Positions 10,860-22,880 of a DNA stretch of 59,283 nucleotides are shown here, piece after piece. The notes beneath the pieces were generated by a model. The model made no database searches, had not been told where the DNA came from, and saw nothing but the letters and a program-made list of their open reading frames with translations. How positions within the stretch are numbered: the stretch's first letter is position 1; each line of letters begins with the position of its first letter. The DNA comes from Dicyema japonicum. Lineage: Eukaryota > Dicyemida > Rhombozoa > Dicyemidae. The translations under genes and the position numbers were made by a program. The stretch is from contig RDEW01000054.1 of the NCBI GenBank assembly GCA_011109175.1, positions 1-59,283 of the forward strand, written 5' to 3'.

Positions 10860-12480
10860 CACGTGAAATTCAAATTATTTAATTTATAACAAAAAAGCAC
10901 TCATACTTCTAAGCAAGCCGAGGATGATAAAAGAAGGAAGCACCGAAGCATTTTGTTTGTCCCATTTGCTTTTGAGATGTCAGGAATACTGTCTCCACAA
11001 GTAGTGCTTGACGTCTTTACAAGTCTCTGACGTTCACCTAGTTTCCGGGCAGGAGAAGGTTTCTTGTAAAATCAATGATTATTTGTCCGGTGAAGGAAGC
11101 CTAGAGCCCGATTCGTTTTTTAGGAGGAAGTATCCAGAACTAATTGTGCTGGGTTCCTCCTTGTTTTTCTGTCAAGGGTAGTCTCCGAATCATCCATTGA
11201 AGAGGAGGGCCGTCCAGAATTAAACTAGTCTTAGAATTACTTTGGTAGAGATGTGGCTATGTTTGACTAATGCTCAGAAATTTGCGGATTCACAAAAAAA
11301 GGTTTTTGGGATGACAGAGAAGTGGTCTACACAAAAAGAGCATGATTTTGACATTCTTGGAGATCTTGATTCAAAGGAATAATTGAGGAAACCTGATCCA
11401 ACGTGATCAGTAGACAATCTGACCCCAAAGAGCTTGTATTGGATCAAGGATGGAGCATCCAGCCAAGCTGATGATACGATAAATGATTTTTAAAATATTA
11501 TATATCAATATTCCCCCCAAGTGGCAAAATATACTTTTCTATCGAAAATATTTACTGATAACTCATCCCTATCCCTGCGTGTTAAAAAAACTGGTGTTAT
11601 CGAGCACTTCCCAGAGGTTCTGTCAGTAAATGACTTTTAGTGCTGTAATCGAGGATCTTAATTCCACCAATGCCACTTTATCTGAGCACGTGGCTAAGGT
11701 ATCTGTCAACATTATTGTAGCTAAGTCGTGATTACAGGATAAGTAAGAGAAGCTTAGGAATGAAAGTGAGACAGAGAATGTGAAAAGAGAGTATCTGTAT
11801 TCTACCCACGTGCTGATTTGTAGGACGCAGTGACTGAATGTGAGGAAAGGCCTTTAAATGTGGAATTTATAAATAGTCAGAATTCACTTTTAAAGAAGAA
11901 ATATTCTTCTAAAAATGCCGCTAAAATTTTGAAGGTGAATTGGCGGGAATTTTTGTAGAAAAACAGTCTGAACTCCTCACACTTTTGGAGGACAAGCAGT
12001 GTCGCATCAACATCTTGGAGCTTTCTGTTTGGTCCTTACTTATTTAGGTAACCGACATGCCCTGAGTAATCGTGCTACGAGGGGATTCCTGAACTCAGAC
12101 TCTTCCAGTGGTGGGAATCAGACTTACCTGAGAAAGGACTGTGGAAGTGGATAAGGAATTAGTAAATTTGTAATTAATACTGCAGTGATGATAATCCATA
12201 CTATCGAAGAACTAAAGATGATTCCTGAGGTTGTGAGGAGGGAGGAGAAGAACTCGACTATGAACCTTCTGAGGGAGGTTTGCCTCTGGTGACGTTTTAG
12301 ATCTTCCATGTTGTGAAGAAGTAATCGTATTTGATAGTGTGGTTTGTGGTGTCACTGATTTGTAGTGGGACAATGACATATCCAGAATATGAGGGGAAGC
12401 ACTCACTGAGAAGTTGATTAACCCCGAAAGAGGTAGGCAGGTATTTATGCTATTAGAGTAAGGAATCTGTGTTGACTGTG
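10860..12480 (+). other. Degenerate LINE-related sequence
   Basis: No long open frame. A block at about 11280-11480 (TTTGGGATGACAGAGAAGTGG ... GGAGCATCCAGCCAAGCTGA) is related to 47380-47520, which lies at a LINE 3' end, so part of this stretch is a decayed LINE tail. The rest is unassigned. Confidence 0.45.
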
Positions 12481-12485
12481 TCGAC

Positions 12486-12758
12486 GTGGAAAGTTTTGGT
12501 GATTTTTTGATTTGTAGTATCAAAGCAAAGGATGTTCATATGTTTGTGGATCAAAGTGATAAGCCGTCTTTGAAGAAGGAGCGACGTTTGAAGATCTTGC
12601 TAACTTGCAGCTTTGAGGATGCCTCCGCAAAATTGGAGAAGGGAGAAAGGATCGTATCGGACGTATACCTGCGATACAGATGCCGTTGTGGAGGGTACGT
12701 TGATACCAAAGGTCTACATCCTCTGTATTCCCTCACCACGCTGCTCTTTTTTAAATAA
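12486..12758 (+). pseudogene. CCHC-knuckle fragment of PD-D LINE family
   Basis: The frame encodes LEKGERIVSDVYLRYRCRCG followed by GYVDTKGLHPLYS. This matches the zinc-knuckle block CRCGILIDCYGLHPLTC of the longer copy at 40.6 kb, except that the last cysteine is serine. No other part of the element is preserved nearby. Confidence 0.6.
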
Positions 12759-13070
12759 ATATCTCCAGGGTAAGTTGCCTCTCAACAAAGACAAACAATT
12801 TATAAACTATAAAGCTAGGAGTTATCTGAAGATACTTTTATTTAAAAAAAAATTTAGACGATTACATAAGAAATATTCTCGTTCTTCTCAGTAAATGTAT
12901 GTGTATAGACTGCTTCTTCACAGCCTCCGCGAGTGCCGCTCCCTATTAAAGTTGGTTGTAGCTAAGTTACAAGCGCGGGCAGGATTGCTCTGCATATGAG
13001 CTTTGAGGCAAACCGACGAAAAACCAGCCAACAGCAATATGACGTATTTCTCCCAGTTTATCGAATGTAA

Positions 13071-13500
13071 TTAACTTTGCGGAGAACATGAAGTGTCGAA
13101 TCTCTTCTTGTAGTGTCCCTTAAGCATCTTGTTCAATAGTTTGTTGATGGCAGACACAATACGGACGCCAGAGTTATTCGTGTTCTGAGCAATGAGATCT
13201 TTAAGGTCCCCCGGACGGAGCCCATCAAATCCTCCACTGCTGCTCGACGAAAGAGAATCCCATCTTTTATGTACTCTTAGAAACAAGAAGATTAGGTAAT
13301 TGTCCTGGACAAAGTGGGATCCGATTGTCGTTTGGGGGTCGCTTAACAAGTGCTGCGTAAGACTGTTCAGATGGCTCAATTATACGGTTCTGATATTTAA
13401 GAACCCTCACGGCAACACGGATTCTACCTGCAGAAAACTTTCGACGTATTGCACTTGTAATCATTGTTTGACGAGACATTTTCTCGAATCCTCCAATTCC
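13071..13500 (-). pseudogene. PD-D LINE, N-terminal RT flank fragment
   Basis: On the minus strand two overlapping frames encode IRRKFSAGRIRVAVRVLKYQ and EPSEQSYAALVKRPPNDN, then SSSSGGFDGLRPGDLKDLI. The same order occurs at 45.9-46.2 kb and 58.1 kb, placing this just before the RT core. A frameshift separates the blocks. Confidence 0.7.
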
Positions 13501-14084
13501 AGTAATTCATTGTCGACGGCATTTAATTGTTCTAATTCATTTTCTTTAATTTTGATAAGATATTCAATTCAACATAAAAATGTTAGATGGAATTTATTTG
13601 TGGGCTATGGATCGTATTATTATAGTCGTAAATGATGTCATGTATATCACAAGATCTTCCAAAGCAATTATCTATATAGCTTTTAAATGATTTCCATTTT
13701 AATGATTTTATTTAATCTAAATTAGTAATAACAAGTTTTAACAAAACCGTTCAACCTGTCTTTGTATCCACGGAGGTCTCGGTCTTCCACAAATATGGTG
13801 CCCCGAATTATTGGCATATCTCCTCCATATATCTGTTACAGAATTCCTTTCCGTTCTCTGTATGTAAAACAATGGAGGGCCGACACGTCTGAACACAATT
13901 TGAAATAATTTGGCTATCTCTTTAGCACATTTTGAATAAGACAGTTCAACGATTAACGCACTGGGACTTGATCGAGATGGTCACGGAAAGGAGTCTCTAG
14001 CTAACAACCATAAGAATCAACATTAGTTCTTTTTGGGAAGTATTCACATCCCCAGTTGTCCCATGGCTTCTAACTGTACGAGGA

Positions 14085-14393
14085 AGACACGTGATCATAA
14101 CGAAGAAGTCAAAGTGCTCCGTCTCAAGTGAACTGTCCGGTCGAAGTTAATCGAAAGTTGCACCCGCGCAGCCATCAGGGCGCTTTCCTCGAATGGACCA
14201 CGAAAACCGACTCCAGACGCCTACAATATTTACTGAAGAAGTATCCACTTCCACCCCAAAACATACGCTAAGTCACTTCCCCATCCGGAGTGAGTCCCCT
14301 GATTGCATCAAACGATGAAGTTCTCCACGCAATACGGAATTTTGCCCCTAGTAGCAGTGGCGGGCTGGACGGAATGAGACCTGACTAGTAGAT
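14085..14393 (+). pseudogene. PD-D LINE N-terminal fragment
   Basis: The end of the block reads HAIRNFAPSSSGGLDGMRPD followed by stop codons, homologous to SSSGGLDGLRPGH at 46.2 kb. Upstream (14140-14290) matches are blurred by stops. It abuts a minus-strand endonuclease fragment at about 14385, giving two truncated LINEs in opposite directions. Confidence 0.55.
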
Positions 14394-14900
14394 TTTATGT
14401 CTAGTCTCCGTTGGGAAATTAGCCTTAACCATCTTGTGGTCACTGACAGTCGTCGAGCCTTTATATGAACGTGCGTTTATTAGAAGTTGTTTGTCTTTAG
14501 CCATGCATATGACATAGTCTATTTGGTTATATATTGGGACCAGCTTTCCCTCTGAATTCCTTCTCTTCCCCACTCACGTAGTTTTAATGCAGTATGCGTA
14601 AATGCAGTATTACATAGGAAAAGGTTGATTGCAATACAACAGTGACCAGTATTGTCCCGGGTAGGTTTCTTATTCCACGTCCATGTTCTCCTAAGAAAAC
14701 ATTATCAGATTTATTCTTCATCTTAATTTTCGCGTTCAAATCCCCAGCAATGAGTATTAGTGATGACGACTGATATTCGTTGTACGTCTGTAGCAGTGTT
14801 TAATAGAAGTCGTCTAGTTCTGTTGGATCTTTCGCTACTCTCCGCAGTGTGGCGCCTGAACATTTATAATTGTCAGAAAGCTCTTGAAGGAGGTAAGTCG
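14385..14900 (-). pseudogene. APE endonuclease fragment of YADDVDF LINE family
   Basis: The minus strand carries LILIAGDLNAKI, GEHGRGIRN and, after a shift, NQIDYVICMAKDKQLLINAR followed by SDHKMVKANF. These are the GDLNAK, IDY and SDH motifs of an exonuclease-endonuclease-phosphatase domain. It matches the plus-strand copies at 16.9-17.25 and 29.25 kb. Confidence 0.75.
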
Positions 14901-16480
14901 TGAAAACGGATTTGTACAACACAGATACTGTCTGAGCTCTGTCTTGTTTGAATTATGAGGGAATACAATCTTGAAAAGTCTAAATCGTAGAGAAACTTAT
15001 TCGATGGAAGTGCCAATAGACAAAATACATAAATAGCCATTTATCGAACACTCAGCTTACTAATGCGTCCTTTATATAGATAGTGGATTTCCAAGCATAT
15101 GTGAAAAAGGCAGTCCTTAGATGCAAAGTGGACTCCACTTATGTGTGAATCATTACTTTGAATAAAGTGACCAAAGGAAGTAAAATAATTGATGGGTGAC
15201 TCTATACAAGGAGAAATGTCAGAGGATACGTCATTTTTATTCAAACCAGCCTTTGTTACTAGAGTAGTTGGAACCCATCTAGTAATATCTTAATAATCGA
15301 AACCAGTTAACGTGGCCACGAAGACGCGATATTGAGTTGACGAGAGTTGCTAATATTTGGCCTGGACTTACGTTAATCAATACAATGAATTCATAAAAAT
15401 GTACTTCCTCAATTCATTCGCGACACCTGAGGTTGTTGTCGTTATGGGTAAAATGGCGATGAAATTTCATTCTGGATTTACGAGAATAGACGGTCAATCT
15501 TCAAAAGTCTGACGATGAATAGAACCCATCAGGCTGTCAGTTTGTTCTCCGAATGACTTGGTCTGTGTTCGTTAAAATAACCGCATCAGTGTGAAACTGA
15601 CGAGTTATTTTTGAAAATGGCTATAGATTCTTTTAAGAATTCAAAAGTTTTGGTACAGTGTTTAGTTGAGAGATGAAGTAATTCATTGGCTTCTTTTAGA
15701 GATTTCACCATTAACTAAATGCAATTTTATTAGTGAAAGACCGGCTTTTTTTGCATCCTTTGAAGGCGCCCTTGTTTTATTAATTTATTGATTTTGAGTG
15801 GTAAGAAACGGTCAACTATGTGAGTGTGTCCACTTGGGATTTGCAGTCGCAATGACAGAGGTCAAAGAGTTTGACTACTATGTCAAGGGATTTGTAATTC
15901 GATATGGAAAAAGAGAGAAATCATCTACGGTCTCTTGTCACAAGTCATCACATATGGGATGTTAAAGTTTTTATAGGCCTCTTTGTTGGCGGATTTGATG
16001 GTAGATCATAATAGAACCGTTGAGTCTAGAACAGAAAGTGATACTAGGACATGCGATGAAGTACAAAAGTTGTCAGTCAACTTTTTAAAGTGAACCTTAG
16101 AGAGCCTTACATTGGAGTAAAGAACGTAGAGCTGGGAATGCCATATGAGAGAAAATTCCCTATTCATACTACGTCGAATTCGGTGTAGTTATGTCTCTTC
16201 TCCACGTGAATTAGGCAAAATAGCTGTTTAAATTGTTTCAACGGTTCCCATTTCCATTTTTCCCGCCTATATTTTTAGGACTGTTGTTCGGATATCCTTG
16301 CCAAAGTCTGTTTCTGGATGAAAAATCGTCCACAATTATTTTTTCGTTTAAAAAATATACTTTTGTCTATTTTTACAATCATTCCTTCAGCACTTATCGT
16401 TATTTAATATATTAAAAAATTAGAAAAATTGAATATTAGACTAAATTAATTCAATTATTTTCTTTTGGTTGAGGTGGTGA
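14901..16480. other. No assigned gene; one short coding-like block
   Basis: Mostly stop-rich. A short frame from ATG 15852 (MTEVKEFDYYVKGFVIRYGK) to about 15968 looks coding-like and could be an exon, but no splice partners were found. No repeats recognised. Confidence 0.3.
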
Positions 16481-16499
16481 CGTCCCTCTCGAAAAAGTA

Positions 16500-17640
16500 T
16501 GTCTGAAAAACACGAAAATTGCAACCTAAATGACTTCTCTCTTTTAACGTTCAATGTTAGAGGACTCTCTAGTGCATAGAAAAGAAAAGAACTTTGTGAA
16601 GACCTTTCAAAATACAAGATATCAGTCGGATGTATCCAAGAAACAAAAATATCGAAGGAGTTTGAAGAACAACACGGAAAGTTTCAGTTAATCTTTCTCT
16701 CTGGAGGATCAAAACATTACGGACTCAGATTTGCTGTAAGAAAGGACCTACTCCGGCGCACATACCGTTATTGGACAATCAATTAAAGGATTGGGATTTT
16801 ACAAATAATCATTATGCTCCACATAGTGGATAGATCAATAAGAAACCCGAGGAAATTGACGACTTTTATGCAAATCTGTCTGATGTTTATTCCAATTATG
16901 CAATTCCACATTAATATTGATTGCCGGTGATCTTAATGCAAAAGTTGGAAGTCGAATCACTATACCATTCATTGGAAGACATGGAAAGGGGAAAAGGAAC
17001 ATTGCAGGAACCTTGTTAGCTAGTTTTTGTCAAGCAAATAATCTATTCCTTTGTAACACGGCCTTTATGCACTCAGCAAGACACAGGACAACTTGGTCAG
17101 GCAATAGAACTAAGTCTGACGGAAGCATTGCGAAAATCTACAGTCAAATAGACTACATTATTTGCAGACAAAAAGACCGCAGTATTGTCACTGATGCCCG
17201 TGCTTATTGAGGGTCTATAATTGACAGCGATCACAAGATGGTTATTGCCAAAATGTCCATAAAGAAACTTATGGGTTTGCAAAGGATGAAAAGAAAGTGC
17301 AATGGACATACGGAACTGCGGGTGAAGGGATACGTTTTAGACCATCTAAAGAACAATACTATCCAGGGAGATGAATTCAGAAAATACCTGGATGAGGGAT
17401 TGGAAGAAATATCAGTAGAGTTGGCACCGCAAATTGCGTGGACCTTGGTCAAACAGAAGATCATGATTGCTGCGGATATATACCTGAAAGAAGACTACGT
17501 AACTAATACACTCACTTAAGAAGTAACCGCTTATGGATACAATGTCTAAGTACAGATGACAAAAATACGAAACATCGGCTACAAAAGGAAAAAACTGTCA
17601 TCAAAAAGAAAATAAAACCATTTAATCAACTCCACTGTAT
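16500..17640 (+). pseudogene. YADDVDF LINE, APE endonuclease half
   Basis: Starts with the endonuclease N-terminal motif LLTFNVRGL and CIQETK (about 16540-16650). It continues, with frameshifts and stops, through LIAGDLNAKVGSR (16910-), FIGRHGKGKRNIAGTLLASF, SQIDYIICRQKDRSIV and SDHKMVIAKMS (17238-). The following lysine-rich linker (17238-17519) is open. The element stops before the RT, so it is 3'-truncated. Clearly dead, but it supplies the endonuclease missing from the 55.3-kb copy. Confidence 0.8.
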
Positions 17641-17689
17641 TACTTTTTGAAAGGATCTTCACACTACAGCTTTCTATTTAGTTAGTTAG

Positions 17690-18030
17690 TTAAAGCACAT
17701 TTGCGTTGCCAGTGAACATTGTTATGGTTTCGTTTGTGCCATGCTTTTTGAATATCCTATCCATTAGTCTTCTCCATCTTTTTCGTTGTCGTGCTCTTTT
17801 CCTGATTTCGTCCAGATCGTCTGCATCTAGAAGTCGCCCCTCGATCATTGCGTAAACTTCCGCGAGTGACCTTGAAAGACAACTTCTTGGACATTCTCTG
17901 AATGCAGGAGATACAGTATGGCCGAAAAAATCTTACATGGCAGCATTGAATGGCATCTGTTCATCCATCTGTAGTCCAAAAAGACGCCAGCGTGCTTAAC
18001 TACTTTTAGACTTATTGGTCCACAATCAGT
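17690..18030 (-). pseudogene. YADDVDF LINE, C-terminal end
   Basis: The minus strand encodes FRECPRSCL and then LLDADDLDEIRKRARQRKRW, matching the C-terminal GDDLDELRSLAFDRGKW of the 55.4-kb ORF. A short tail follows and then TAACTAACTAACTAA, a microsatellite-like 3' end also seen at about 49.0 kb. Confidence 0.7.
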
Positions 18031-18355
18031 CAGTTTTATATAATTTATTGTTTGAGATTTTCTTTGGACAACTGTATCTAAGGAGTTTTCTTGTTAGCCT
18101 CTGTGAAATGAGTCAAGCTTTCTATTTCCTTATTTTATAAAAATTTTTATATGTAAATTACTTTTTTTAATATAATAACCCGTTTCAGAGATATCGAAAG
18201 ATTTGTGGATCTAATAAATTTGTTGATAAACATATTGAAGTAAATGAACCAGACATTTTGTTACACATGAGTTGTCTTTTCATAGATATCATCCATAAGT
18301 TGATTAAGTTCTACGTGGATTGAAATAAAATGAAAAATTCCATAGACCTAACTAA

Positions 18356-18600
18356 CTACTGGTCTCCATACGCACCAGCAGAGACTTCATCTTGGTCCAA
18401 TATTCCTCCCTCGAACCTATACAATACAGTATCAGTCAAATAATCTGGATATACCACTCGGTTCTTACAGATTATAAATCCCAGAAGCATTGGAAAGGGG
18501 GCATTCCCATAAGTCCTTCGCTCTATAACTTCGATTGCTTTTTCTTGTCTCGCTTTGATTCTCAAGTATCCAGGAAATTAATGGACCTGATAAGATACAT
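18356..18600 (-). CDS. Candidate gene with 26-nt intron, unknown function
   Basis: On the minus strand ATG at 18600 opens MYLIR, joined across a 26-nt GT...AG intron (18561-18586) in phase 2 to a long exon. That exon encodes IKARQEKAIEVIERRTYGNA, PFPMLLGFIICKNRVVYPDY and FEGGILDQDEVSAGAYGDQ, ending TAG at 18356. The coding-like composition is strong for such a short stretch. An additional intron at GTATATCC...TATAG would stay possible. Family not recognised. Confidence 0.45.
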
Positions 18601-18659
18601 ACGTAAGAAATGCATTATTATTATTAATAGCACTTTCGAAGAACCAAAAATGTAATTTA

Positions 18660-20090
18660 TTTAATTAAGGTTCCGCTTGTGCCGTATATTTTTTTTCAGG
18701 TTATTTTTTTCCACAATTCTCTTGACCAACTTCCTCCATGCTCGCGGTTACAGGCAGAGCAGGCAGTTATTCCGAGCGTAAAGAAATGCATGACTCAATA
18801 TTATGCTAGTAGATAGTTCCCAGGAGAGGATTATTTACGATATTAATTATCCCGAAACACGTTAAGAAGGGGGTTCTTTGGAAACGTTCTCAGAATGGAC
18901 CTGGAACCCCCAGCTAACGTGGCATGGAGTCATCTTCGGCTAAACGCTCTCCGATTCTGTGGACCACGAAGTACTATCTTTCCAATGGTCCTCAACAAGA
19001 GTTCTGAAAGATTGACAGCCGCTTCAGAGAGGGAGAGGATCTGGATGGACTACAAGAGCTTGGGTGTGCCAGGGACAAGTGAAGAAAAATGACTTTGTTA
19101 AAAGTTTCTCGAGTTGTATATGCTCCACAAAAGTTAAAAGGAAAATACGGTATTCTCCAAAGTCCAACAACGAACTTCTTGCAGTGGTTAACCATCATAA
19201 ATCCTCGGAGTCGAGTTTGACTCGTCAATCTCTCTAACAACTACTTTGAACAACTTTCCACTAAAGCAAAGCGAAAATCAAATATGCTTCCAGCAGTGAC
19301 TGGTCATTCGAACGAAGACAAAAGAGTGTTTAACTATGCTCTCCAAACTGGTGTATATATAATTCTCCCTAATACAAAAGCTTCAACAGGTCCAGAATTC
19401 AGTACTGCGAGTTATAATGGGTTGTTTAAAACGATACTCGTTGGCACTTACACTGGACTAGAAGATCATGCTTTTTGGTGGCCCATTTAAAATGAGGTGC
19501 GTGCGATATCTCAGAAAATCGTTTGACCCAAATAACCCGACCTTTCAATTATTTAAATCTACTAACTGCATACACATATGGAGAATATTCACTTATCTCC
19601 AAAGAACACACAGGAAAATCCAAACACCGACGAAAACCTAACCTGGCTGAAAAATGCAGAGTGAATACAAACCCTGGAAGAGAACAAGATACAGAAACGC
19701 AAACCTCTTGAGATTAGAGTATCAGAACAACTTCTTCAGAAGACAAAGTTACGCGAAATTATGTATTTAAAATCGATAATTAACTTAGTTGAAATGGATT
19801 AAGTTGTTAACTCAGTTTATAAGAAGAGATGCTTATATTTGATTCTGACGGTCGATATGCCTATATCCTTACATTTCGGAAGAATTTGATGAGTTATTAA
19901 GTGCGCATAATGAGAACTCAACATCTGATTATGAAAATACAAGAAGTCTGTTACCTTCTACAGTTTTGATTCAGACGTAATGTACTAACGTTAATAATTA
20001 TGTAGTCAATGGATCTTAGTTATATTAAATAATTAATTTAATATATTAACTTTTTTTTTCTTTTTTTTTTATTTTGAATTCATAATTTAA
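18660..20090. other. Unassigned, short ORFs only
   Basis: Open frames at 18895-19092, 19284-19490 and 19523-19711 (plus) have no recognisable domain and no supporting repeats. The sequence is less AT-rich at 18720-19480 than elsewhere, so decayed element sequence is likely. Confidence 0.3.
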
Positions 20091-20095
20091 ACAAT

Positions 20096-20675
20096 AGAAG
20101 TCAGGTAGTTGCCGCCCTCACCGCGTGGCTGTTCCCTCTCAAAATTGCGAGCGAAATTCGCTAAAATAGCCAGCGCGTTCGCGGAGATCTCCAGTGCATG
20201 AGGTGATCCGGTTTCCAAGACGTCCGAAAAACTCGAGTGTAGAGGGGGAGTAGGATCCGGAAGTCTCCATAGCAAGGGGAACAAATTTGACATCATCGGG
20301 AAGGTCGGCGTATTTAACGAGTTTGGCCTTCTCCGCCTTTACGGATGCTGAACAGGCCCTTGTAGCACTCTCGTGAAGATTTTCTGGCGAACGTGTCTGT
20401 ACATGTCACATCCCAAACCAGTGGTTTCCCGGCCTCAAATGGAAATATGGTCATCCCGTCGGTCGTTTCCCGTCACTTCTGCATAACCCGACCGGTTCAA
20501 GAATGGCCGAGTATCCAGCAGCATCCATAGCTCGCCTGACAATTTCATTCAGAGCCTTGTGCCTTGGGGATCTGCAGCGCTTCCTCCTGCAGGCGAGAGG
20601 GTGCAGGCCATAGCAGTCTATCAGGATGCCACATCGGCACGGGTGAGGTACACATTACTTTTAGTCCCAGCAGAT
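20096..20675 (-). pseudogene. PD-D LINE C-terminal domain, copy nearly identical to 40.6-41.1 kb
   Basis: The reverse complement matches 40560-41130 almost base for base: the CCHC knuckle, the RPDGMTIFPFE box, LVWDVTCTDT and the end ERISLAIL... region. A few single-base differences and small indels break the frame, including one in the C-terminal box. The copy ends abruptly at about 20675 within GGACTAAAAGT, so it is 5'-truncated, as expected for target-primed reverse transcription. Confidence 0.8.
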
Positions 20676-20689
20676 AGACCATATATTAA

Positions 20690-20990
20690 CCCAGGATAGA
20701 CCGAGAAAGTAGTTTAAGTAAACAATTAATTAAGTGTATTAGGTCACTTCTACAGAATCCATCAGGAATCAGAATAAAAGGAAAAAGACGTCTATACTTG
20801 CAGTTGTGGTAACCCTCCAGTAGAGTGGGGGAGAACAAATGATCCTTTTTTGTGTCGGCCAGGGACTGGGCGCCACCTAGACAGGTGGATCACATGACGT
20901 CATTCTAATAGGACTGGAAAATAAAAAACAGACAAAACAATCAAAAAACTTTAACAATTAGCCACGTAGCACCACATGGACCACGTGGAG
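20690..20990 (-). mobile_element. Short non-autonomous element (type A) with conserved 5' hairpin
   Basis: The reverse complement matches 32941-33240 and 49491-49740: CGTGG...CCATGTGGTGCTACGTGG, a pyrimidine-rich run, GGCG(T)CATGTGATCCACC, hairpin CACCTGTCTAGGTG, then a GC-rich block with AAAAAGGATCATTTG and ATGGACTCTGT..., then a TTAATTA-containing tail. No coding capacity. The 5' block resembles that of the Jockey-like elements, so it is probably mobilised by them. Confidence 0.65.
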
Positions 20991-21069
20991 AACTCGATCT
21001 TATGTTATAATATATTTTATTTAGGTAAAAAAGTTAAAAAACAGTATATTTTGTAATAAAATTATTACA

Positions 21070-21201
21070 CTTTATTTAACAAACAATAAAAAAGTTAATA
21101 TATTTAATAATCAACAACCTTCCTCGCCTGCCTGTTCGCCAGCCTCCTCAGGCAGGTTCGATTTGGTTGCTGAAACAACTCCGAGAGCGCCTTGTCCAAT
21201 T
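21070..21201 (-). repeat. 3' end of dispersed repeat (copy 2)
   Basis: Inverted copy of 6251-6380, cut off inside the coding part at about 21201. The 5' truncation again suggests a retrotransposed 3' end. Confidence 0.7.
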
Positions 21202-22180
21202 TTTTCGGATATATTCTGTGACTGGACCTAGTGATACAAATTATCGACGACGAATGGCTGATTGTCTACATATTGAGGAATATATCTATTTAATTCACTG
21301 ATTTTGTGATAAAGTCTCCACATTTTTTTATTCTAGAACAGTCGACTTTGATGGATAATTCCTGCTCATTGAGGCTGCATGTTATTCCCAGGTGGTTGGA
21401 CCCTGAAAATGCCGACAATCGGGTATTCTATTCACTAACCGAAGGTTTTCTTCTCAACTGATGGACTCCACATACTCGACCTTTCCTTTGATTTCCGATA
21501 TTTTAAGGTTGTTAAAATAGTCCACAGCAATCAAAATACACATGCGTCCTCCAAAGTCCAGGATGCCGTTCTTTCGAGGATTAACAAGTAGTTTGCTAAT
21601 ATTTAGTAGATTTCCCGATAAACTTGATAGCAACAAACATTATAGCACATTTTTGTTTCTTCAACCCTCGTATTGCTTCTCTGTCGAGATCCACAACTCT
21701 TATCCGTCTTTATGCGCAATTTTGTGCAGAGACATCCTTCATCTTACAAACGTATATCGAATATCACTAAAACAGGCAATGACATGTATTACCGAACGAT
21801 TTCCACCTGAAACGAGAATTATGCACAGAGTTGGGTAGGATTTTACCTTAGATTTGCTTTTCCTGCCATCTATTTGCCAGATTGTCACAGGAAAGATTCT
21901 TCCCTCCCACCAGGTCGAGTTGGCTAACATCTTTCCTCAGTAAACTACCCCAATTGAGCTCGGTTAAAGCTAGTGTCTCTCGTTGGTTGAATTAAGACAC
22001 TTGGGGTTGCTTTTCGAGTCCTCAGGCACTGGTTTCTAGAAAAAACATGCGTTTTTTGATTTCTTCAATAAATCTGGATATTTTCCGGTTATGACTAATG
22101 ATTATTGAAGGGAGATACATTCACTGTGACCTGAAACGTACTGCTGAAAGTTCTATGCGATTACCTGCTAGGATAAATTT
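21202..22180. other. Unassigned
   Basis: The plus-strand frame 21542-21838 (98 codons) has no recognised domain and is probably random. No repeat or exon could be supported. Confidence 0.3.
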
Positions 22181-22224
22181 AAGATATTGTCCTCCAATTT
22201 TTAGATTATTTCTCTGGTTGTAAC

Positions 22225-22520
22225 TTAAATTTTAAAGGTTTGAGTCATTTATATGACGTTAGTGATGTGGGAAAGGACAAATGTGAGGACTGGATGAAGA
22301 TAGACCCTGAGAAATTTGACGAAATCCTGAGGTCTTCTTCTGGTAAGAACGTGGTCCCCAATATAATGGACGGCTTTGTTGCCGCTGAGTTAGAGTGTGA
22401 TGGAGTGGTCGCTTTAGATGAATTGGTAGTTTGTTTACTTGTAGTCTTTGGGAGTTGATGTTGACCAGTTGGAGAATTTGCTTTCCAAATTTTATTTATT
22501 TTCTAGAAAGGATTCTCGTC
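22225..22520 (+). CDS. Candidate host exons with 19-nt intron, possibly ecdysoneless-like
   Basis: An exon encoding SHLYDVSDVGKDKCEDWMKI, DPEKFDEILRSSSGKN and AAELECDGVVALDEL is joined in phase 0 across a 19-nt GT...AG stretch (22426-22444) to SLGVDVDQLENLLSKFYLFS. The acidic DWMKIDPEKFDEIL pattern weakly recalls the C-terminal repeats of ecdysoneless (SGT1/Ecd) proteins, but that is only an impression. The gene is cut on its right by an RTE fragment from about 22520. Confidence 0.4.
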
Positions 22521-22842
22521 CTATGGCAATTCGCCTCATGATTTCCAAGCCTCCGTCACCATTCCCGATTAATTAGACATCCCAGAAAGACAACATTATC
22601 GCCACTCTCTATTTTCTCATTCCCAATTTTTAGTTCCATTATTAGCAGTCGTCATAATTTTGGTTCTTTTGATATTTAGCAATAAACCAAAGACGGCGCT
22701 CTCTTCTCTGAATCTTAGAATCAACTCCATGAAACCATCCTCTGTTTCAGCCAGTAAGGTTGTATCTTCAACATAGCGCAAATGTTCCTGCCTCCAATTT
22801 TAATCCCGTTATTTGATACAGCATCCAATTTAGTCATGATCT
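22520..22842 (-). pseudogene. RTE LINE internal fragment
   Basis: Nucleotide match to 52085-52400 of the longer RTE element, including ATTAGACATCCCAGAAAG and GCAATAAACCAAAGACGGCG. Both ends are missing relative to the longer copy. It lies between two host-like gene pieces. Confidence 0.8.
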
Positions 22843-22880
22843 AAATTTGTAAGGGATATAATGGTTTCCATTATTATCAG

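Noticed and set aside
12551-12739. Minus-strand ORF opposite the CCHC fragment
   Set aside because: Antisense shadow of the plus-strand zinc-knuckle frame.
19523-19711. NPGR sequence in a 62-codon ORF as a third 2A site
   Set aside because: Lacks the D-[VI]-E-x-N-P-G-P pattern; only N-P-G is shared.
20087-20296. 69-codon minus-strand ORF beginning MMSNLFPLLWRLPD
   Set aside because: Wrong frame of the PD-D LINE C-terminus; the correct frame is KFVPLAMETSGSYSP as in the 41-kb copy.
22225-22520. Firm assignment to the ecdysoneless family
   Set aside because: Similarity rests on one short acidic motif; not enough without a search.
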